The notes: generated from the letters alone by a model not told the origin. A DNA stretch of 55,101 nucleotides from Cyanosarcina radialis HA8281-LM2 (GCA_019359615.1 JAHHHA010000040.1:1-55101), one strand, 5' to 3'. Shown: positions 9,424 through 17,657, counted from the stretch's first letter. Numbers and translations: made by a program.

Positions 9424-9425
9424 GC
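9318..9425 (-). pseudogene. 3' remnant of a CurA-like NADP-dependent reductase gene
   Basis: Minus-strand translation gives the last 30-odd residues (GLENAPRVFNKLFDGTNQGK and then the KVSEE end and stop) of the reductase that is complete at 10225-11241. Upstream coding sequence is missing, so this is a truncated duplicate. Confidence 0.75.
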
Positions 9426-9529
9426 CTTAATCCCACATCCCGTGAAAAGTCAGGAGCGATCGCAACTTGCGGGCATTTTTCCCCGAGTTCGTCAAAATGC
9501 TGTAAGCATTAGGGATAATATCTAAACCC

Positions 9530-10045
9530 TCACGAGTTGCGTGGGGTTTTAGTAGTGTTATTAAATAATTGAGCCACACCACAATAATGCTCGTTATTCC
9601 AAGAAATCTCATAGAATTGGTTATTGGTGTATCGGTTGATAACCTTTCGCCAAAATGTTTGTGCATCTACATTCAAGCCTAGCTGTCGTACCTCCCACTT
9701 GCTAGGAAACAAATCGAAAATAAAGGACGCTACCCGGCAACCAATACCTTGTCTTCGGTATTTACGTAGAATGAAGAATTCACTCATGTCCATAGTGTGT
9801 TCGTCTCCTGAAAGCTGGCTGCGCCCGTCGGCAATGACAAATCCCGCGATCGAGTCATTCACCTTGACAAGAAACGGATGTCGCCAAGGCTCAGTCCAAC
9901 AACCTTTAAGAGCGTCGTCCCCGAATCGACCATCATTCCCGACATCCCAACCCATGAACTCGCTAAAATCATAGAAATAAAGTTCTATCAAATGACTCAA
10001 AATCGACCGATCTTGCGAACGGGCTTCAATAATTTCAATATTCAC
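9530..10045 (-). CDS. GNAT-family N-acetyltransferase
   Basis: A 171-residue GNAT protein. The acetyl-CoA pyrophosphate loop is visible as FFILRKYRRQGIGCRVA (about 92-108), preceded by the FVIADGRS beta strand and followed by the NVDAQTFWRKVI helix and an FYEISW strand typical of the fold. The acceptor substrate cannot be told. It lies between two direct repeats made of fragments of neighbouring genes, which suggests that it arrived, or was trapped, during a duplication. A hairpin (9523-9549) overlaps its stop and could act as a weak terminator. Confidence 0.85.
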   Translation of the reverse strand: MNIEIIEARSQDRSILSHLIELYFYDFSEFMGWDVGNDGRFGDDALKGCWTEPWRHPFLVKVNDSIAGFVIADGRSQLSGDEHTMDMSEFFILRKYRRQGIGCRVASFIFDLFPSKWEVRQLGLNVDAQTFWRKVINRYTNNQFYEISWNNEHYCGVAQLFNNTTKTPRNS

Positions 10046-10137
10046 GCTAGTTTCCTCTAATTTAGTAACTTACATCTGGAGTTCAGACTAAATTCTATTT
10101 TTCACGGTACAAACCTTGTGTAGCATAAGCGATTAAA

Positions 10138-10329
10138 CATTCTCGGATGCCGAACCCACTCGCCTTGAGGGAGAGCGTTGCCTTGTGTGCAGTAAAAATT
10201 TGGGCTGGCAGGAATGCTTCGTCCCTACTCCTCTGAAACTTTGATGGCGAGCTTGCCCTGATTTGTGCCATCAAAGAGCTTGTTAAACACACGGGGAGCG
10301 TTTTCAAGACCATCGATCGCATCGACGCG
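10138..10329. repeat. About 190-bp direct repeat, copy 2
   Basis: Second copy of the repeat at 9231-9423. Here the reductase part is joined to the complete reductase gene, so this copy holds the real 3' end, followed by a scrap of the hydrolase gene. Confidence 0.8.
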
Positions 10330-11241
10330 GTATTGAATCTTGCCTTGAGCGTACCATTGACCTAACTCTGCCAGAGCTTCCTGGGCGCGATCGAAATAGT
10401 CGAGGACAAGAAATCCTTCGAGCTTCGCACGCTGATTCATGATGTTGCTCAAATTGTATGGCCCGGGAACTGGCTCGGTAGCATTGTACTGAGAGATTAG
10501 ACCGCAAAGGACAATCCGCGCTCGGAGGTTGATGAGGCTTAAGACAGCATCGAGAATTTCACCTCCGACATTCTCGAAGTAAACATCGATCCCGTCTGGG
10601 CAATGCTGCTGCAAGCTTTCGAGGACAGATTCAGTTTTATAGTTAATAGCGGCATCGAAGCCAAGCTCGTCTCTAAGCCATCGGCATTTCTCTTCGCTAC
10701 CCGCAATCCCAATGACGCGACACCCCTTAATTTTTCCAATTTGCCCCACCAGAGAGCCAACGGCTCCGGCTGCCGCTGAAACGACAAGCGTTTCACCAAC
10801 TTTGGGCTGTCCTATATCTAGAAGACCGAAGTATGCCGTCATCCCAATGAATCCAAACAGTCCCAAGTCTGCTGTTAGTGGAACGAACGGGTCTTTGGAC
10901 AACTCAGATAAGTTAGTACCATCTGCGATCGCATAGTCTTGCCACCCCAGAAACCCCTGAACCAGGGTTCCCTCTGGGAAGTTGGCGTTGCGAGATCGAT
11001 CGACGACACCGATGCCGAAACCCCGCATCACCTCACCCGTAGCGACAGGCGACAGATAATTTCCTCCCTCGGTTAACCATCCTCGATTGGTTGGATCGAG
11101 AGACAGATAAATGTTGCGGACGAGGATTTGCCCTTCTTCTAGCGTGGGTACAGGTTCCTGCATCCATTCAAAATCTGATTCTGCAATCAAACCTACAGGA
11201 CGCGAGACAAGCCGCCACTGCCGATTCACCTTTGTTGCCAT
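10225..11241 (-). CDS. NADP-dependent zinc-free MDR oxidoreductase (CurA/prostaglandin-reductase-like)
   Basis: A 338-residue medium-chain reductase. It has an N-terminal catalytic domain of the ADH_N_2 type (LVRNIYLSLDPTNRGWL), a central Rossmann fold with AAGAVGSLVGQIGKIKGCRV (about 150-170) and C-terminal FENVGGEILDAVL and LCGLISQYN motifs typical of the curcumin/15-oxoprostaglandin reductase group. These enzymes reduce activated C=C bonds of enones with NADPH; the real substrate here is unknown. The start at 11241 (MATKVNRQW) is chosen because AGGAGG lies eight bases upstream. The hydrolase gene ends 43 bases before it on the same strand, so they probably share a transcript. Confidence 0.9.
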   Translation of the reverse strand: MATKVNRQWRLVSRPVGLIAESDFEWMQEPVPTLEEGQILVRNIYLSLDPTNRGWLTEGGNYLSPVATGEVMRGFGIGVVDRSRNANFPEGTLVQGFLGWQDYAIADGTNLSELSKDPFVPLTADLGLFGFIGMTAYFGLLDIGQPKVGETLVVSAAAGAVGSLVGQIGKIKGCRVIGIAGSEEKCRWLRDELGFDAAINYKTESVLESLQQHCPDGIDVYFENVGGEILDAVLSLINLRARIVLCGLISQYNATEPVPGPYNLSNIMNQRAKLEGFLVLDYFDRAQEALAELGQWYAQGKIQYRVDAIDGLENAPRVFNKLFDGTNQGKLAIKVSEE

Positions 11242-11284
11242 TTGAACTTCCTCCTGCGTTTTCATGCAAGTCCGATCGGTGTTG

Positions 11285-12010
11285 CTAGTCGCGTCCTGCC
11301 ACAATAATCTTTTCTGCCAAACCGACTGGGTTAGAAAACATCACCTCATGACTGCCAGACATTTGCACGAACCGAAATAGCCCTAAGCGACTCGACATTT
11401 TGGGATGCCAACCCCACTCGCCTTGAGGCAGGGCGGTATCATCTGTACAGTAGAGGTAACTTTTAGGAATAGACAGCGAGTAAAACTGCTTCAAATCGAG
11501 CTTGTCAAGCCCCGGTTGATACGGTTCGGGTGATAATTGTGCGTAACTCGATCGAGCCAGTTCAAAGTCAGCGTCGTTGATAAATGCTTCTCGCCAAATC
11601 TCAAAAGGTAGCATCATCGTTCGATCGCCCGATTCTCTCGCTAACTGGTCGAACAGTGCTTGAGTGTGCGGTGGGATGTTATCTATGAGGCTTTCCCCAT
11701 CATTGAGGATAAAGGCATTGAAGAAGATGAGCCGTTTAATGCGATTGCCGATCGCTTCGGCAACTTTCGCAATCACAGTACCGCCGAAACTATGTCCTAA
11801 CAGGACAATATCGGTTAAGTCTTTATCAACGATGTAATCGACGATCGATTGCGTACATTGAGCGTGGTTGACGTTTTTGTTCGCGCCTTTACCATGTCCG
11901 GCGATCGTGGGCGCAAAAGCGTGATGTCCTGTGGCTTCTAGTCGATCGATGACTGCTTGCCAAGCAGAACCATCATGCCAGGAACCATGAACTAAGACAA
12001 ACGTTGACAT
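11285..12010 (-). CDS. Alpha/beta hydrolase (EstC/hydroxynitrile-lyase-like esterase)
   Basis: A 241-residue alpha/beta hydrolase. It starts with FVLVHGSWHDGSAWQ (oxyanion strand), has the nucleophile elbow LLGHSFGGTV, Asp in YCTDDTALP and His in SGSHEVMFSNP. This is the small esterase/salicylate-methylesterase-like branch. The start at 12010 (MSTFVLVHG) has AAGGGGG upstream; a longer start at 12070 would overlap the region next to the SDR. It lies between the SDR and the CurA-like reductase on the same strand. A scrap of its 3' end occurs at 9116-9302. Confidence 0.88.
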   Translation of the reverse strand: MSTFVLVHGSWHDGSAWQAVIDRLEATGHHAFAPTIAGHGKGANKNVNHAQCTQSIVDYIVDKDLTDIVLLGHSFGGTVIAKVAEAIGNRIKRLIFFNAFILNDGESLIDNIPPHTQALFDQLARESGDRTMMLPFEIWREAFINDADFELARSSYAQLSPEPYQPGLDKLDLKQFYSLSIPKSYLYCTDDTALPQGEWGWHPKMSSRLGLFRFVQMSGSHEVMFSNPVGLAEKIIVAGRD

Positions 12011-12083
12011 AGAATCCCCCTTTGAATGCGATCTGAAAATTAACGTTTTGTACGCGCATATTGCTCTCATGCCTCACGACGCA

Positions 12084-12884
12084 TCACACGAAGGGTGCCA
12101 GCCCGCTAGAGGCAGTAAGTCCGCCATCGACGGGCAGATTGACCCCGGTGATGAAACTGGCATCCTCGCTGGCAAGAAAAGCGATCGCTGCTGCAATTTC
12201 CTCCGCTTCGGCGAACCGACCCATCGGCAACCGATCGATCTGGCGGGCGACGATTTCGGGACTGTCGCGGAGAACTGACGATCGCTCAGTCCAAGCAACG
12301 GAGGGAAGCACTGCGTTGACGCGGATGCCACGCGGAGCGAGTTCGAGGGCGAGCGCACGAGTGTAGTTAGTCAGCGCACCCTTAGAAGCACTGTAGGCTG
12401 ACATCATCAGTTCGCCTCCAATCGCTGACACTGACGAAACGTTGACGATCGATGAACCCTCTGCGAGATGCGGCAGAGCGGCTTGGCTCAGGTAGAAGGC
12501 TGCACCAACATTGGTGGCGAAGGTCTGCCTCCAATCATCAACGGTTTGGGATGCGAGGTCGGCGATACTGAGAAATGAAGCGTTGTTAACCAACACGTCA
12601 ATTTTGCCAAATCGGTCGATTGCGGCGGCAATCAGATCCTTGGCATTAGCTTCCTCCGAAACGTCGCCGATATTCAGGAGAACGCGATCTTGAGGCAGTT
12701 CGGACGCGAACTTTTCGAGCTTGTCTGCCCTCCGCCCGTTTACAACAACGATCGCACCCTCCGATGCTAATCGCCGTGCTGTTGCCGCACCAATCCCCGC
12801 GCTAGAACCTGTGACGATCGCCACTTTCCCTTGATAGCGCATCAATCCTCTAGTCATTGTTTCGGTAGTTAGAGTAATAGTCAT
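12084..12884 (-). CDS. Short-chain dehydrogenase/reductase
   Basis: A 266-residue classical SDR. The cofactor loop is TGSSAGIGAATARRLASEG (about 25-43), with NGRRADK after the second strand suggesting NADP preference. It has VLVNNAS in place of the usual NNAG, the catalytic Ser in VNVSSVSAIGG and the YSASK active-site motif, and ends with the common DGG segment. The substrate is unknown. The ATG at 12884 has AAGGAG ten bases upstream. It is the first intact gene downstream of operator copy 2, although a truncated small frame lies between them. Confidence 0.9.
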   Translation of the reverse strand: MTITLTTETMTRGLMRYQGKVAIVTGSSAGIGAATARRLASEGAIVVVNGRRADKLEKFASELPQDRVLLNIGDVSEEANAKDLIAAAIDRFGKIDVLVNNASFLSIADLASQTVDDWRQTFATNVGAAFYLSQAALPHLAEGSSIVNVSSVSAIGGELMMSAYSASKGALTNYTRALALELAPRGIRVNAVLPSVAWTERSSVLRDSPEIVARQIDRLPMGRFAEAEEIAAAIAFLASEDASFITGVNLPVDGGLTASSGLAPFV

Positions 12885-13031
12885 GTCTGTAATTCTCCTT
12901 AACTGGTTTAATCTGATGATTCAGGCGTTCATTGCTCTAAATTTTGCTTACAAACAGCAAACCTGTGAGTTGTGATTAGCTCATTATGAGTCCACCATCG
13001 ATCGCTCTCTTGAAGGCTCTGAGGTTTCACG

Positions 13032-13094
13032 CTAGGATTGACGGGTCGTTTCGGGGACTGCACCACGAACGAAGAAATCTGCTGTTTGGTTCAC
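13032..13094 (-). pseudogene. Truncated 5' end of a gene after operator copy 2
   Basis: A GTG start with GGAGG seven bases upstream opens a 20-residue frame (MNQTADFFVRGAVPETTRQS) that stops at once. The good ribosome-binding site and the operator upstream suggest this is what is left of the gene once driven by operator copy 2. The family is not recognised. Confidence 0.3.
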
Positions 13095-13257
13095 GATTTA
13101 ACCTCCAGTATTGTTGTGATTATTGCAATTGGTTCTGTGGTGACTCAAATCTCGTAACTCATTTGCCTGCTTGAGTTTGATGGATATAGAAGAGAATTCA
13201 ACGATCGCATCGATCGCAAAAATATACTGTGCTATTCGGATGAAATATCCTTAGTTC

Positions 13258-13330
13258 CTTCTACTTAAAGAGTACTAAGTTCCAATCCTTAACTTCTTTC
13301 AAATTCTTACGACGTTTTATTAGATTCTTG
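13258..13330 (-). promoter_or_regulatory. AraC-type operator/promoter, copy 2
   Basis: Half-sites at 13321-13330 and 13300-13309 (minus strand, one or two changes from TAAGAATCTG) start 21 bases apart, followed by TTGGAA (13280-13285), a 16-base spacer and TAGAAG. It lies directly after the stop of the intact AraC gene. This copy is the most diverged of the four in its half-sites. Confidence 0.55.
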
Positions 13331-13335
13331 TCGGG

Positions 13336-14226
13336 TTAGCGAACCTGCTTTGGAGTCATTCCAGTAAGGCGCTTAAACTGTTGGGTCAAATGGCTTTGAC
13401 TGGAGAAACCCACTTGTAAGGCGATGTCTGCGATCGCTAAATCTGTTTTCGATAGCATCAATTTCGCCTGTTCCACACGCTGTTGAATCACATACTGATG
13501 CGGCGAAATTCCCATCGCCTGTTTGAACAAACTCGCGAAGTAAGTTGGACTGATATTGATCGCACTTGCGAGTTCAGCTAAGGATAAATCTCGATTCAAA
13601 TGAGTATGAATGTAGTCGATCGCTTGTCGCAACTGAGTACGAGTTAAGCTTCTGTTCCCAGCGGTGATAATTTGTGTAATGGCAGAATAGTGTCGCAACA
13701 AATGAATAACAAGCGCCTGAGTTAGAGATTCGGCATATAGTCGCCCCATGATGCCACCGGATTGCAACTCAGCTAAAAGCAACTTGGCGATATGCTGAAG
13801 ATTCAAGTCCTGCTTGCCAAAATGATTCACGAAATCGATCTGGTTTGGGTCGATTTCGGTAGTTTTCGCGACTTGTCCAATCAATTCTGGCGGTAAGTGA
13901 ATGTTCAGCATTGGACGGTGAGTGTCACTCCTATGGCAGAGCCAATAGCTCGATTGTCCGGCTGGAACAAACATGCTGTCCCCTTTTTGAATCATCGATT
14001 CATGTAACCGATCGCCATGCTTCTGAGTTAAATAATGGGGTTGTCCCAAGTTTAAGAGAAACCAATGATCGGATAGGGCAGGAAGCTCAACTTCAGATAA
14101 CGTTGGAGCATATTGATACTGTTCAACCAAAATTCCGTTCCAGTCCATCTGCTGACTGGATAACACCAGAGCGTTCTGGTTCATCCTCTGATTAAGTTCG
14201 ATTGGGCTAAGCAGGTTATGGTTCAT
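13336..14226 (-). CDS. AraC-family transcriptional regulator, intact
   Basis: A 296-residue regulator. The N-terminal half (about 1-185) is an AraC-type ligand/cupin-like domain (SDHWFLLNLGQPHYLTQKHG, GDSMFVPAGQSSYW). The C-terminal 100 residues hold two helix-turn-helix units: LSLAELASAINISPTYFASL and LAIADIALQVGFSSQSHLTQ, ending with the signature FKRLTGMTPKQVR. AAGGA lies eight bases before the ATG. It is the only undamaged AraC gene among four copies or remnants, so it is the natural candidate to bind the four 21-bp-period operators. An effector cannot be named. Confidence 0.92.
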   Translation of the reverse strand: MNHNLLSPIELNQRMNQNALVLSSQQMDWNGILVEQYQYAPTLSEVELPALSDHWFLLNLGQPHYLTQKHGDRLHESMIQKGDSMFVPAGQSSYWLCHRSDTHRPMLNIHLPPELIGQVAKTTEIDPNQIDFVNHFGKQDLNLQHIAKLLLAELQSGGIMGRLYAESLTQALVIHLLRHYSAITQIITAGNRSLTRTQLRQAIDYIHTHLNRDLSLAELASAINISPTYFASLFKQAMGISPHQYVIQQRVEQAKLMLSKTDLAIADIALQVGFSSQSHLTQQFKRLTGMTPKQVR

Positions 14227-14399
14227 CGGATTTTCCTTCGCCTAGTTGTGCAAGTTAGCCTGAAGAATCAACGCTTGTGATTTTGTCCATTTATCGTAAA
14301 TTAAATTCACTGAGGCAACAATCCACAGTCTTTGCGGGGAATTGCCAAATTCTCTCAAGCAGCGCATCTAGGCGAAAAATAGCCCATGAAGAAGTGTAA

Positions 14400-14849
14400 C
14401 TACATTTTTGTGGCAGCGGAGGGTAAAGTTCCAGGTGGTACCAAAACCTCGTCGCCAATCTCGGCAGAAATGCGATTGAACAACTCCAGATCCAGTGGGT
14501 CTGCTCTTTCTTGCGTTCCAACTGTGGCAACCAATCGAGCAAAGGCACTGGGTGCAGCCACAATTAATCCTCGTGCTGGCTCATCCCCGATCGCACCAAC
14601 AACATGAGGTGTGCCAACTGGAATCAAGAAGATTTCACCTGTGCCGATCTCAATCTTTTGAACATCTGTCCAGATAGTGACCTCTCCTTCCAACACATAG
14701 ACTTGCTTAGAATAGCGGGTGTGGCGATGGAGCGGAGTTTGAGTGCCGGGTGGAAAGTAGCCTTCGAGCAGATCGTACTGTCCGCCTGTTGTAGTGCGAT
14801 CGGCAAGGATAGTGAGGTAAGACCCAAACAACCAGAAAGATTGTGTCAT
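14400..14849 (-). CDS. Cupin-domain protein
   Basis: A 149-residue single-domain cupin. Motif 1 is PLHRHTRYSKQVYVLEGE, with His-x-His and a Gln where the Glu ligand often stands; motif 2 is FLIPVGTPHVVG with its His. It probably binds a metal and may be a dioxygenase or small-molecule isomerase of the quercetinase-like type. The ATG at 14849 has AGGAG about eight bases upstream. A scrap of a related cupin lies at 6169-6234, showing that the island once held at least two copies. It stands alone, about 500 bases upstream of the AraC gene on the same strand. Confidence 0.85.
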   Translation of the reverse strand: MTQSFWLFGSYLTILADRTTTGGQYDLLEGYFPPGTQTPLHRHTRYSKQVYVLEGEVTIWTDVQKIEIGTGEIFLIPVGTPHVVGAIGDEPARGLIVAAPSAFARLVATVGTQERADPLDLELFNRISAEIGDEVLVPPGTLPSAATKM

Positions 14850-15159
14850 GAGATTACTCCTATCAGGTTAATGTGTAATAGACCCATCTGGAAAATTTCG
14901 TTCGCGTAGCGTCGGCTCTGCCGAATCCTTGACCAGTCTGGGTTTACGCTCGATTTCGATGGCAAGTTTCGATGTGTAGTTAACGACTTTAAGCCAATCG
15001 AGCTAATTCTTATCGATTTAGCAAGAAAAGTATAACGTTTCACGCATCGAGGCAGAAAGCTTGAATAGCTTGCAGAATCTAAGTCACGCGATCGATTTAT
15101 ATTCCGGACAGGTCTAATAACTGTCACTCATTCGGTGTCTTCGCTTTACACTGCTACAC

Positions 15160-15750
15160 TCAGTCACGATCGCTGATGTGGATTAGTGTATTTGAGGGCA
15201 AGTTCGGATCGAGTGCCTTACGGGCACTTTCAACACCCACAACAGGTAGCGTACCAGGATCGAGCAAGCCGACTTGAACCAGTACACTTGCCTGATCCCA
15301 GTAGATGTGTTCGTGGGCTAGCTTGTCGTTACGAAACTGGACGATCGCTACCACTGCTACTTCCACCCGTTTCCCTGTCGGAGCAACGCCAGGTAGCATC
15401 CAGTCCATTCGGATGGTATGAGTGAACTTAACCAGCATTTCATCCACGAGTCGATCGGTTCCAATCGTGCGCGAGATTGGGATCAACTCCATGTCTGGCG
15501 GCATATGTGGAATGAAGTATTTGGAATAAAACTCGCGCAGTGCTGGTTTCCCAACTCCCCCAGTCATGACCGGAATGTCGTTAACATAAGCATCCTCAAC
15601 CATTGTGGCGAGGGTGTCTTCAGTGTTGTGAGTGTTAAACTCGTGCCGTAGATGCTCTTCCCAAAGTGATTGCAAAAACTCTTGGGCTGGGGTCAGGATG
15701 GCAGTTACTTGCAAATTTGCTTGTTCGTCTACAGTTTGCTGCTTGACCAT
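15160..15750 (-). CDS. SnoaL-like / NTF2-fold ester-cyclase-family protein
   Basis: A 196-residue protein of the SnoaL-like polyketide-cyclase group. The NTF2-like core is seen as LWEEHLRHEFNTHNTEDTLA, PVMTGGVGKPALREFYSKYF, LVDEMLVKFTHTIRMDWMLP and an end strand IVQFRNDKLAHEHIYWDQAS. These proteins often bind small hydrophobic ligands; the reaction here is unknown. The ATG at 15750 has AGGAG eight bases upstream and lies directly downstream of operator copy 3, the best-preserved of the four. It is thus a likely target of the AraC regulator. Confidence 0.85.
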   Translation of the reverse strand: MVKQQTVDEQANLQVTAILTPAQEFLQSLWEEHLRHEFNTHNTEDTLATMVEDAYVNDIPVMTGGVGKPALREFYSKYFIPHMPPDMELIPISRTIGTDRLVDEMLVKFTHTIRMDWMLPGVAPTGKRVEVAVVAIVQFRNDKLAHEHIYWDQASVLVQVGLLDPGTLPVVGVESARKALDPNLPSNTLIHISDRD

Positions 15751-15769
15751 GATTAGATTCTCCTGGTTT

Positions 15770-15842
15770 TATCTATCCCAAGTGTATTGAGTTCCAATAC
15801 TTGACTTCTTTCAGATTCTTACGATGCTTTGTCAGATTCTTA
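15770..15842 (-). promoter_or_regulatory. AraC-type operator/promoter, copy 3
   Basis: Two perfect direct copies of TAAGAATCTG at 15833-15842 and 15812-15821 (minus strand) start 21 bases apart, then TTGGAA (15792-15797), a 16-base spacer and TAGATA. It sits 20 bases before the SnoaL-like gene and just after the AraC-2 gene, exactly as an AraC activator site overlapping the -35 edge should. Confidence 0.7.
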
Positions 15843-16769
15843 GGGCGTTAGCGAATCTGTTTTGGGGTCATTCCAGTAATGCGCTTGAACTGTTGGGTTA
15901 AATGGCTCTGACTGGAGAAGCCGACTTGTAAGGCAATATCTGCGTTGGCGTAGCCTGTGCGTAGCACGTATCGCTAAATCTGTTTTCGATAGCATCAATT
16001 TTGCCTGTTCCACGCGCTGTTGAATCACATACTGATGCGGCGAAATTCCCATGGCTTGCTTAAACAAACTGGCAAAGTAAGTTGGACTGATATTGGTCAC
16101 GCTTGCTAGTTCAGCTAAGGATAAATCTCGATTCAAATGAGTTTGAATATAGTCGATCGCTTGTCGCAACTGGGTGCGAGTTAAGCTTCTGTTCCCAGCG
16201 GTGATGATTCGGGTAACGGTAGAATAACTTCGCAGCAGATGAATGATGAGTGCCTGAGTTAAAGATTCGGCATATAATCGCCCCATGATGCCACCGGATT
16301 GCATCTCAGCCAGAAGCAGCATCCCGATCTGATAAAGCTGCAAATCTTGCTGACCGTAACAGTTCATCAGGGTGAACCGATACGGATCGATTTCGGATGC
16401 TTCGGCAGTTTGCCCGATTAACTCCGGTTTTAAGTAGATGAACAGCGCACAGCAGGGACCTTCGCGTCGCTGCCAGGAGGTCGCTTGTCCAGCCGGAACC
16501 AGGATGCTGTCGCCCTTTTGAAAGATTGATTCATGGCGGCGATCGTCACTCTTCTGGAGCAAATGAGAAGAGGGTCCGATCGATAAGGTGAGCCAATGAT
16601 CTGAGAGGGCAGGAAGGACAGACTCACCTGAAGTTGAAAGAACTTGATATTGCTCGACCAGGATGCCATTCCAGTCCATTTGCCGATTGGATAACACCAA
16701 CGTTTTCCGCTCGTGATTCAGAATTAGCCGTTGGCTGAGTTCGAGCGAGCTAATCAGGGTGCTGGTCAT
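15840..16769 (-). pseudogene. AraC-family regulator 2, frameshifted by a 25-bp dispersed repeat
   Basis: A close paralogue of the intact AraC gene: most residues of the two helix-turn-helix units are identical. The frame is intact up to LMLSKTDLAI, then a 25-base insertion at 15945-15969 shifts it, replacing the second DNA-reading unit by an unrelated 40-residue tail. Downstream of the insertion the old frame still codes ADIALQVGFSSQSHLTQQ and ends FKRITGMTPKQIR with its stop at 15848. The insert splits a HIP1 octamer that is whole in the paralogue. The protein should have lost DNA binding. Confidence 0.88.
15945..15969. repeat. Short dispersed repeat inserted in HIP1
   Basis: The 25 inserted bases, with the flanking GCG and ATCGC, read on the minus strand as GCGATACGTGCTACGCACAG followed by GCTACGCCAACGC. 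The first 21 bases and last 12 bases are the two ends of a longer element present at 38388-38465 (and, slightly trimmed, 41042-41114). It therefore looks like an internally deleted copy of that element. Confidence 0.75.
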
Positions 16770-16929
16770 AAGCTTTGTTTTTAGAACTCAACAGATTGAT
16801 TTGTCTCAATTCCTTTCTAGGTTAGCGCGTTCAAATCGACTCAACGGGTGAACTATCGTTTCTTTAAACTCGCGAATGTGACAAGCTCTGAACAGGCTCC
16901 ATATGCGTTATCAAACTCGAACAGCAACA

Positions 16930-16989
16930 TCATACGATCGCACCCCCCCCATTCAAGCGTTGTGGTGGGTTAATCAGTTGCTTTCTCAT
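16930..16989 (-). pseudogene. Truncated 5' end of a gene after operator copy 4
   Basis: A 19-residue frame begins MRKQLINPPQ, an opening that recalls RidA-family proteins, and stops just after a run of eight Gs (minus strand) that may mark a slippage frameshift. It lies downstream of operator copy 4, so it may be the relic of that operator's target. The family call is a guess. Confidence 0.2.
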
Positions 16990-17014
16990 TATGTCTAAGT
17001 CCTTTTCCTATTCC

Positions 17015-17087
17015 TACCTGTCTGGAGTGTAGCCAGTTCTAATGCTCGGTTTCTTTCAGATTCTTAGGGCAGTTTGTCAGATTCTTA
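17015..17087 (-). promoter_or_regulatory. AraC-type operator/promoter, copy 4
   Basis: Two perfect direct copies of TAAGAATCTG at 17078-17087 and 17057-17066 (minus strand) start 21 bases apart, followed by TTAGAA (17037-17042) with a poor -10 box. No intact gene follows, so it is probably an orphan site left after decay. Confidence 0.55.
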
Positions 17088-17135
17088 TAATGAAGGGCGA
17101 ACCTGTTTCAGAAACGCTCGATCGCGATTTCTTAT

Positions 17136-17179
17136 GGTGTTAGCGAACCTGGGTGTCATTCTGGTAAATCGCTTAAAAT
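17136..17179 (-). pseudogene. AraC regulator C-terminal remnant fused to a transposase relic
   Basis: Minus-strand translation gives HFKRFTRMTP then RFANT, matching the AraC end FKRLTGMTPKQVRE. A shorter second scrap of the same region lies at about 17093-17108. It joins directly to the end of the ISAs1 relic, showing that a deletion removed the rest of a fourth araC gene. Confidence 0.5.
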
Positions 17180-17188
17180 GTTGCGTCC

Positions 17189-17587
17189 TCACGTTCCACA
17201 ATCAACCGAGCGATCTGCTTGCTTCAGCCCATCGCATCAATGGTGACGATACAGCCAGCGATTTCCAGCATTTTGATTAACTGGGGAATCGCCGTGATTT
17301 CATTCGACTTTTCCTCGACTTTACATTGTCCCAGCACCAAACGGTTGGCCGTTGCCCAAGCATTGACAGGAGTGAATCGCGGCTTTGCTATCGCCAGAAT
17401 CGTAGGACTGACGTAACGTCTTGCTATCGATGGCAATCACCTCTGCCTCACAAATTACCGCTAAAATCGCAATTGTCAGAATATCTATCAGCTTGTGGCG
17501 CTTGGTACGCTCCATTCGAGGGTCTTCAATCTGACTAAAATGCTCAATTAGCTTATTTTTCGGCTTGAGTTTCATCTGTTGGCTCAC
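17189..17587 (-). pseudogene. ISAs1-family transposase relic
   Basis: The N-terminal part reads EHFSQIEDPRMERTKRHKL and LIDILTIAILAVICEAEV, typical of ISAs1 transposases. It then jumps to AIDSKTLRQSYDSGDSKAAIH, because the catalytic-core start is deleted. After a frameshift it continues NAWATANRLVLGQCKVEEKS and GCIVTIDAMG, hits a stop and goes on with SKQIARLIVERED. Several lesions make it certainly dead. It is fused at its 3' side to an AraC remnant. Confidence 0.88.
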
Positions 17588-17631
17588 ACGCAGGTCGCAC
17601 CTATTGTCTCTGACGAGCGCACTAATTGAAC

Positions 17632-17657
17632 CTTGAAATTTAGATGCGTTTGCCCTG
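17632..17657. mobile_element. Probable terminal inverted repeat of the ISAs1 relic
   Basis: On the minus strand this reads CAGGGCAAACGCATCTAAAT, the kind of end I associate with cyanobacterial ISAs1 elements. It lies 45 bases upstream of the transposase relic's start. The other end is missing because the element is truncated into the AraC remnant. Confidence 0.45.

Noticed and set aside
9523..9549. Hairpin at the GNAT stop as a clear terminator
   Set aside because: The stem is imperfect and the T-run on the minus strand is only three bases, so I kept it as a possibility in the GNAT entry only.
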